From NCBI GenBank assembly GCA_017307505.1, contig JAFKEE010000047.1, forward strand, positions 1-64,000: a DNA stretch of 64,000 nt, written 5' to 3'. Position 1 is the stretch's first letter. The number at the start of each line of letters is the position of its first letter. Below, one piece after another: positions 60,453 through 64,000 of this stretch. The stretch is from Acidobacteriota bacterium. GTDB lineage: Bacteria; Acidobacteriota; Terriglobia; Bryobacterales; Bryobacteraceae. Below the pieces are notes generated by a model that made no database searches, had not been told where the DNA came from, and saw only the letters and a list, made by a program, of their open reading frames with translations. A program made the position numbers and the translations under genes.

Positions 60453-62816
60453 CTAGAAGGCGATTTCTAAGGTCGAACTCTGGCCACCGTCCGGATTGAA
60501 GACCCGGAAGCGCCAGGTGCCGGTGGCCACCAGCGTGATGGGCAGGGAGAGCGTGCAGCGGCTGAGCCCCTTCTCGTCGATAGAGCAGAGGGGTGTCAGG
60601 CCGGTGTACTGGCTGATCTCGCCGTTCCCGGACCAGACGGAGACAGAGATCCCGTCGAGGAAGTTCAACCCGGTGAGCATGAAGTAGGGGCTCGCGGTAT
60701 AGCCGGAGATGATCGGCTGGCTGAGGCCCTCGAGCGCGGTAAACGAAAAGACATTCGATTGGGTGCCGTCGGGGTTGTCGACCTGGATGTCGTAGGTCCA
60801 GGGCTGGGAGAGGCTCACTGTCATCAGGAAGCTGGTTGGTGTGACGGACTGGATCTGGGGGGCCTGGACCTCAATCGTCGTCGGGGTACCCATGGCCGGA
60901 TTGGCGGTGACATGGACCTTCAGACCGGGTAGGAAACCCGAGCCGTTGATGACGATCGTCTGTCCAGGGACGGCCACACGGATGGGAGATGGGCTGATGG
61001 AGGTGATAACGGGCGAGGGCGGCGGCGGATTGACGGTGAATGCATAGTCATTGGACAACGTGCCGTCGGGGTTGGCGACCTGGAGTGTATAGTTGCCGGG
61101 CAGCGGGAAGGACGAGGCGATGACGAACGAGGAGAACGTCGTGCCCTGGATCTGGTCCGCTGAGTAGGTCACGGTCGAAGAGTCCGGCAGCGTCAAGGTG
61201 GCCGTGAGCCCGTTAATAAAATCTCCGCCCTGCACCTTCAGGGAACGCACAATGGAGCTGGCGGCGAGGGGCTGCGGGGCATGGCTGGAGATGTGTGGAG
61301 TGGAAGGTCCGGGGACGCCCACGCGGATGGGGAAGTAGTCGGACTTCACGCCGTCGGGATTCGTGACCTGCAGCAGATAAGTGCCCTGGGCAACGAAGGT
61401 CGCGGACACATCGAAACCGATGGGACTGACGGTGGCGGGATCGAGATCCAACACGGGCAGGGGGTAGCCGGTGGAAGTGATCCAAGCTGCCTTCAGGCCG
61501 GGCTGGAAGTTGTAGCCGTGGATGCTGACTGTTTGCGGAGCGGAACTCGTAGTCAGGCTCAGCGGGGCATAGGACAGGATGACGGGCGCACCGGAGACCG
61601 CCGGCACATGCAGGACATAGCTTTTCGACTTGGCGGTGGAAGCGAGTTGGACCTGCAACGTGTAGTCGCCGGGATTGGTGAACCCGTAGACCACGCTGAA
61701 CGAGGTGGGCGAGAGATCGAAGATCGGGCCAGCGGCAAAGACCGAGAGCACGCCGTCGGGGCTCAGGATGGAAAGACTGAGACCGGGTTCGAAGCCGGAG
61801 CCGAGGACCGTCAGGGTGACGCCCTGCGGGGAAGCCAGGACGGGCGTGGGCAGAACCGAGGAGATGACGGGCATGGGTCCGGAATCGCCGACGCGGAAGG
61901 TAATGACTCCGGACTGGCCTCCGTCCGGATTCGTGATCTGGAGGGTGTGATCCCCCGGCTCAGCAAACGTAGTGGTGAGCAGGAAGCTGGTGGAGGTGAC
62001 GTTGCGAACCCGTCCGGGGCCGGCTACGACGGTGGTGCCGGCAGAGGGGCTGGTCACCGTGGCCGCGAGGCCGGGCTGGAACGCAAAACCGTTGACGGTG
62101 ATCACCTGGACCTCAGAGGAAACCAGGGGAGAGCTCGGGTTGATGCTGTAGAGGCGGACCGGGCTTTGGGAACTGGTCACGGCGAAGGAGTAGGAGTTGG
62201 ACTGGACTCCGTCCGGGTCAGTGACCCACATTTCGTAGCGGCCGACGCGATCGAGCACTGCGTGCAGTTCGAACTGGGTGGCGGTGAGGTTCGTAATGCG
62301 AAGTTCCTGCACCAGTTCGCTGGCGCCGCCGGGCCGGGAGAGGTAGACGGAGAGGCCGGTACGGAAGCCGGAGCCGACCACGGTCACAACCTGCTCTTTG
62401 GCGGCGACCATGGCGCTGTAGGGATTGGTGCCGGTGATGGCCGGCTGCGGCTTCTCAGTGACCGTGATTTTCTGTTCGTTGGAGACGCCGCCGTCCGGGT
62501 TGGTGACCTGGATCTGGTAATCGCCCGCGACGGCGAAGCGCGACAGCAACTGGAAGCTATTGGCGGCGACCTGGCTGATGCGTCCGGCATTGAGGGTGGA
62601 GGTGCGGCCGGAAGGATCGGTCATCTTCACGCTGAGGCCGCGCTGGAAGTCGGAGCCATAGACCGTGAGGGTCTGCAGGTCGACCAGGGAGACCGTGGCA
62701 GCCGGAGCGTAGCCGCTGATGCTGGGCGTGGAAGCCGCTGTCAGGGCCTGTGGCGCCAAGGCCAAAGCGAGAAGCAGGAGCGTAGAACCCGATCGCCGAA
62801 TAGTTTTCCGATGCAT
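60453..62816 (-). CDS. secreted protein of eight IPT/TIG-like repeats
   Basis: A 787-residue exported protein with a signal peptide (about 1-28). The mature part is eight tandem IPT/TIG-type Ig domains of about 95 residues. Domain starts are seen as SISGYAPAA, AITGTNPYSA, LYSINPSSP, VISSVLPTP, VILSYAPLS, HISSHAPQP, VITSISPSP and IISGYTASP. Each domain ends in a signature like YQIQVTNPDGGVSN or YTLQVANPDGTLSN, and an internal GSDFQRGLSV-type strand recurs. There is no catalytic domain or anchor, so it is probably an adhesive or structural secreted protein. It is convergent with mqnC. Confidence 0.9.
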   Translation of the reverse strand: MHRKTIRRSGSTLLLLALALAPQALTAASTPSISGYAPAATVSLVDLQTLTVYGSDFQRGLSVKMTDPSGRTSTLNAGRISQVAANSFQLLSRFAVAGDYQIQVTNPDGGVSNEQKITVTEKPQPAITGTNPYSAMVAAKEQVVTVVGSGFRTGLSVYLSRPGGASELVQELRITNLTATQFELHAVLDRVGRYEMWVTDPDGVQSNSYSFAVTSSQSPVRLYSINPSSPLVSSEVQVITVNGFAFQPGLAATVTSPSAGTTVVAGPGRVRNVTSTSFLLTTTFAEPGDHTLQITNPDGGQSGVITFRVGDSGPMPVISSVLPTPVLASPQGVTLTVLGSGFEPGLSLSILSPDGVLSVFAAGPIFDLSPTSFSVVYGFTNPGDYTLQVQLASTAKSKSYVLHVPAVSGAPVILSYAPLSLTTSSAPQTVSIHGYNFQPGLKAAWITSTGYPLPVLDLDPATVSPIGFDVSATFVAQGTYLLQVTNPDGVKSDYFPIRVGVPGPSTPHISSHAPQPLAASSIVRSLKVQGGDFINGLTATLTLPDSSTVTYSADQIQGTTFSSFVIASSFPLPGNYTLQVANPDGTLSNDYAFTVNPPPPSPVITSISPSPIRVAVPGQTIVINGSGFLPGLKVHVTANPAMGTPTTIEVQAPQIQSVTPTSFLMTVSLSQPWTYDIQVDNPDGTQSNVFSFTALEGLSQPIISGYTASPYFMLTGLNFLDGISVSVWSGNGEISQYTGLTPLCSIDEKGLSRCTLSLPITLVATGTWRFRVFNPDGGQSSTLEIAF

Positions 62817-62943
62817 GTCAGTCCTCCAACTGCCGGGGATCGTGCCGGGAAAGCCGATTCCACCGCAGGGCGTACAAACACGCCCTTACTTACGGTTGAT
62901 CGGCGATTGGAGGAAATCTCTATAGTCCCGGGCGGGACCTAGG

Positions 62944-63171
62944 TTAAAACTCGGAGGGAAGCACGGCAAACGCCTGTTCCAGCCGGGCGGAGAGACGGCA
63001 CTCGACCATGGCCTTGCGCTGTTCCCTGGTGGCGAATTCGAAGAAGCGGTGGCCGCAGTGCCGGCAGCGGAAGGGGTGGCGGAAGACAAGAGAGAGGACG
63101 CGCTAGAGGCGGGATTTGTAATGGGAGGGCCGGACAGCCCGGCTTGAGCACTTCGGGCACTGGAGGGTCAT
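62944..63171 (-). pseudogene. small zinc-ribbon protein, amber-interrupted
   Basis: A 76-codon frame: MTLQCPKCSSRAVRPSHYKS, then TAG at 63103-63105 (codon 23), then RVLSLVFRHPFRCRHCGHRF and a C-terminal KAMVECRLSARLEQAFAVLP, ending at TAA. CPKC and CRHC would form one zinc ribbon. In related small acidobacterial zinc-ribbon proteins I recall a Glu in the stretch matching the TAG, so a GAG to TAG change is plausible. The rest of the frame is intact, so it is either a recent pseudogene or read through. Confidence 0.6.
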
Positions 63172-63309
63172 GCTGTCTTCACGCTACGGCCTGGGACGGC
63201 GTGTGAACAAGGATCGGGAGTACCCAAATGGGTGGAAGACGTACTGGTACCAGGCGGGCCAATCCGGAGACCGGCCCGCCTGAACTGATTGATGCTGCGC
63301 GACTTGCGG

Positions 63310-64000
63310 CTAGAAGGCCGGCGGTTCGAAGCCGGCGTCCTTGATGGCGAGGACCTTCATCTTCGGAGCGTACTTCCTGACCGAATCCTGGATTTTGGAG
63401 GCATTGCCCAGGAGGCAGAACTGCAGGTTCACCTCGCGAAAGTACTTGCGGGCGATGGTATTGGCTTCTTCCAGGGAGACGGCGTCGATGCGGGAGAAGT
63501 AGTCGTCGATTTCGCCTTTGTTGAGGCCGTAGAGTTCCAGGTCGCCGAGGACGTTGGCAAGTTGATCAGCGGTTTCGAGGCGCTGGGTGGGGAAGCCGCC
63601 CTTGATGTAGGCCTTGGCGGAGGCGAGCTGGGCGGCGTCAATGCCCTGCTCCGACAGTTTTTTGAGGACCTCGAGGGCCATGTCGATGGCCTTCTGGGTT
63701 GTGTCGGTGCGGGTATAAGTGCTGATGAAGATGGAGCCGGTGTGGCGGTCCTGTTCGACGACGCAGCCGGCGCCGTAGGTGAGACCGGAGTTCACGCGCA
63801 GGGCATCGTTCAGCATGGAGGTGAAGCGGCCGCCGAACAGCGTGTTGATGACCATCAGCGGGACGCGGTCGCGGCTGGTGCGTTCAATGCCGGGCATGGC
63901 GATGCGGAAGTAAGTCTGGGTGGCATCCGGCTTGTCGACCAGCAGGAGGCGGGCGGAATCGAATTTCGGCGCGGCGACTTTGGCGGGCTGGAATTCGGAG
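63310..64000 (-). CDS. M16 family peptidase, C-terminal part (5' end beyond window)
   Basis: The frame is open to the window edge (last complete codon at 63999); 229 residues are visible. It reads LLLVDKPDATQTYFRIAMPG, then VPLMVINTLFGGRFTSMLND, LRVNSGLTYGAGCVVEQDRH, TRTDTTQKAIDMALEVLKKL and IDDYFSRIDAVSLEEANTIA. This is the second, non-catalytic half of an M16 zinc peptidase (insulinase/processing-peptidase family), including the GL(T/S)YG substrate-binding motif. The HxxEH zinc site is expected in the missing part or in a separate upstream gene. Location probably periplasmic. Confidence 0.88.
   Translation of the reverse strand, partial: SEFQPAKVAAPKFDSARLLLVDKPDATQTYFRIAMPGIERTSRDRVPLMVINTLFGGRFTSMLNDALRVNSGLTYGAGCVVEQDRHTGSIFISTYTRTDTTQKAIDMALEVLKKLSEQGIDAAQLASAKAYIKGGFPTQRLETADQLANVLGDLELYGLNKGEIDDYFSRIDAVSLEEANTIARKYFREVNLQFCLLGNASKIQDSVRKYAPKMKVLAIKDAGFEPPAF

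Noticed and set aside
61281-62942. 553-codon plus-strand open frame antisense to the IPT-repeat gene
   Set aside because: Shadow of the repeated IPT domains; periodicity explained by the real gene.

Overview
The window looks like a chromosomal segment of a high-GC soil acidobacterium, most likely Bryobacterales (Solibacter/Paludibaculum-like). This is an inference from gene content: an Oar-like TonB-dependent receptor with a carboxypeptidase-type N-terminal domain, long secreted NHL-repeat and IPT/TIG-repeat proteins, a TIGR03437-like C-terminal domain, a PEP-CTERM protein, futalosine-pathway menaquinone genes (mqnA, mqnC), many two-component and ECF sigma genes, and a CheB-CheR-PAS-kinase fusion. 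No rRNA, tRNA or CRISPR array was recognised.

Layout. 0.9-5.0 kb: five separately transcribed minus-strand genes, mostly secreted (a truncated family member, a PEP-CTERM protein, DinB-like, NxxGxVAF-repeat, DUF3455). 5.5-8.2 kb: a MalT/LAL-type LuxR regulator. 8.5-17.9 kb: an ECF-sigma neighbourhood holding a decayed cytochrome c copy, a TonB receptor, cytochrome c plus metallophosphoesterase, a small secreted protein, sigma/anti-sigma factors and an MFS exporter. A shared GGAATA motif lies in three of its intergenic regions. 18.2-27.1 kb: a plus-strand signalling block of three small proteins, a pseudo-receiver, a CheB/CheR/PAS/histidine-kinase fusion coupled to a FixJ-type regulator, an acyltransferase-like protein and a hybrid kinase. 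Several catalytic residues are missing in these domains. 27.2-28.4 kb: a secreted CE1-type esterase.

28.4-34.2 kb is a sparse, decayed accessory stretch: a RelB/DinJ-like antitoxin with a nonsense-mutated YafQ-like toxin, an apparently intact HigBA-type pair, a zinc-ribbon protein and a broken IS3-family transposase. 34.2-38.6 kb encodes a 1467-residue secreted M11-like metalloprotease with BACON-like and NHL repeats, visibly less GC-rich than its surroundings. 38.9-43.2 kb is a sugar-acid cluster (6-phosphogluconate dehydrogenase, PfkB kinase, KdsC-like phosphatase, ACT/DUF5612 protein) with repeat-rich intergenic DNA. 43.7-51.9 kb: a second sigma/anti-sigma pair, a DUF4159 protein, a zinc-ribbon protein, a nine-haem cytochrome c, a second degenerate hybrid kinase and an AIM24/TIGR00266 protein. 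52.1-64.0 kb: a secreted HExxH protein, an orphan Cas6-like RAMP protein, a large NHL protein, mqnA-mqnC, an eight-repeat IPT protein, a zinc-ribbon pseudogene and the 3' part of an M16 peptidase.

Best candidates for something undescribed: (1) the 18-27 kb signalling block, whose phosphotransfer and esterase parts are repeatedly inactivated around an acyltransferase-like gene; (2) the ECF sigma with its local GGAATA motif next to receptor, cytochrome and exporter genes; (3) three otherwise readable genes each interrupted by a single UAG; (4) the orphan Cas6-like protein.
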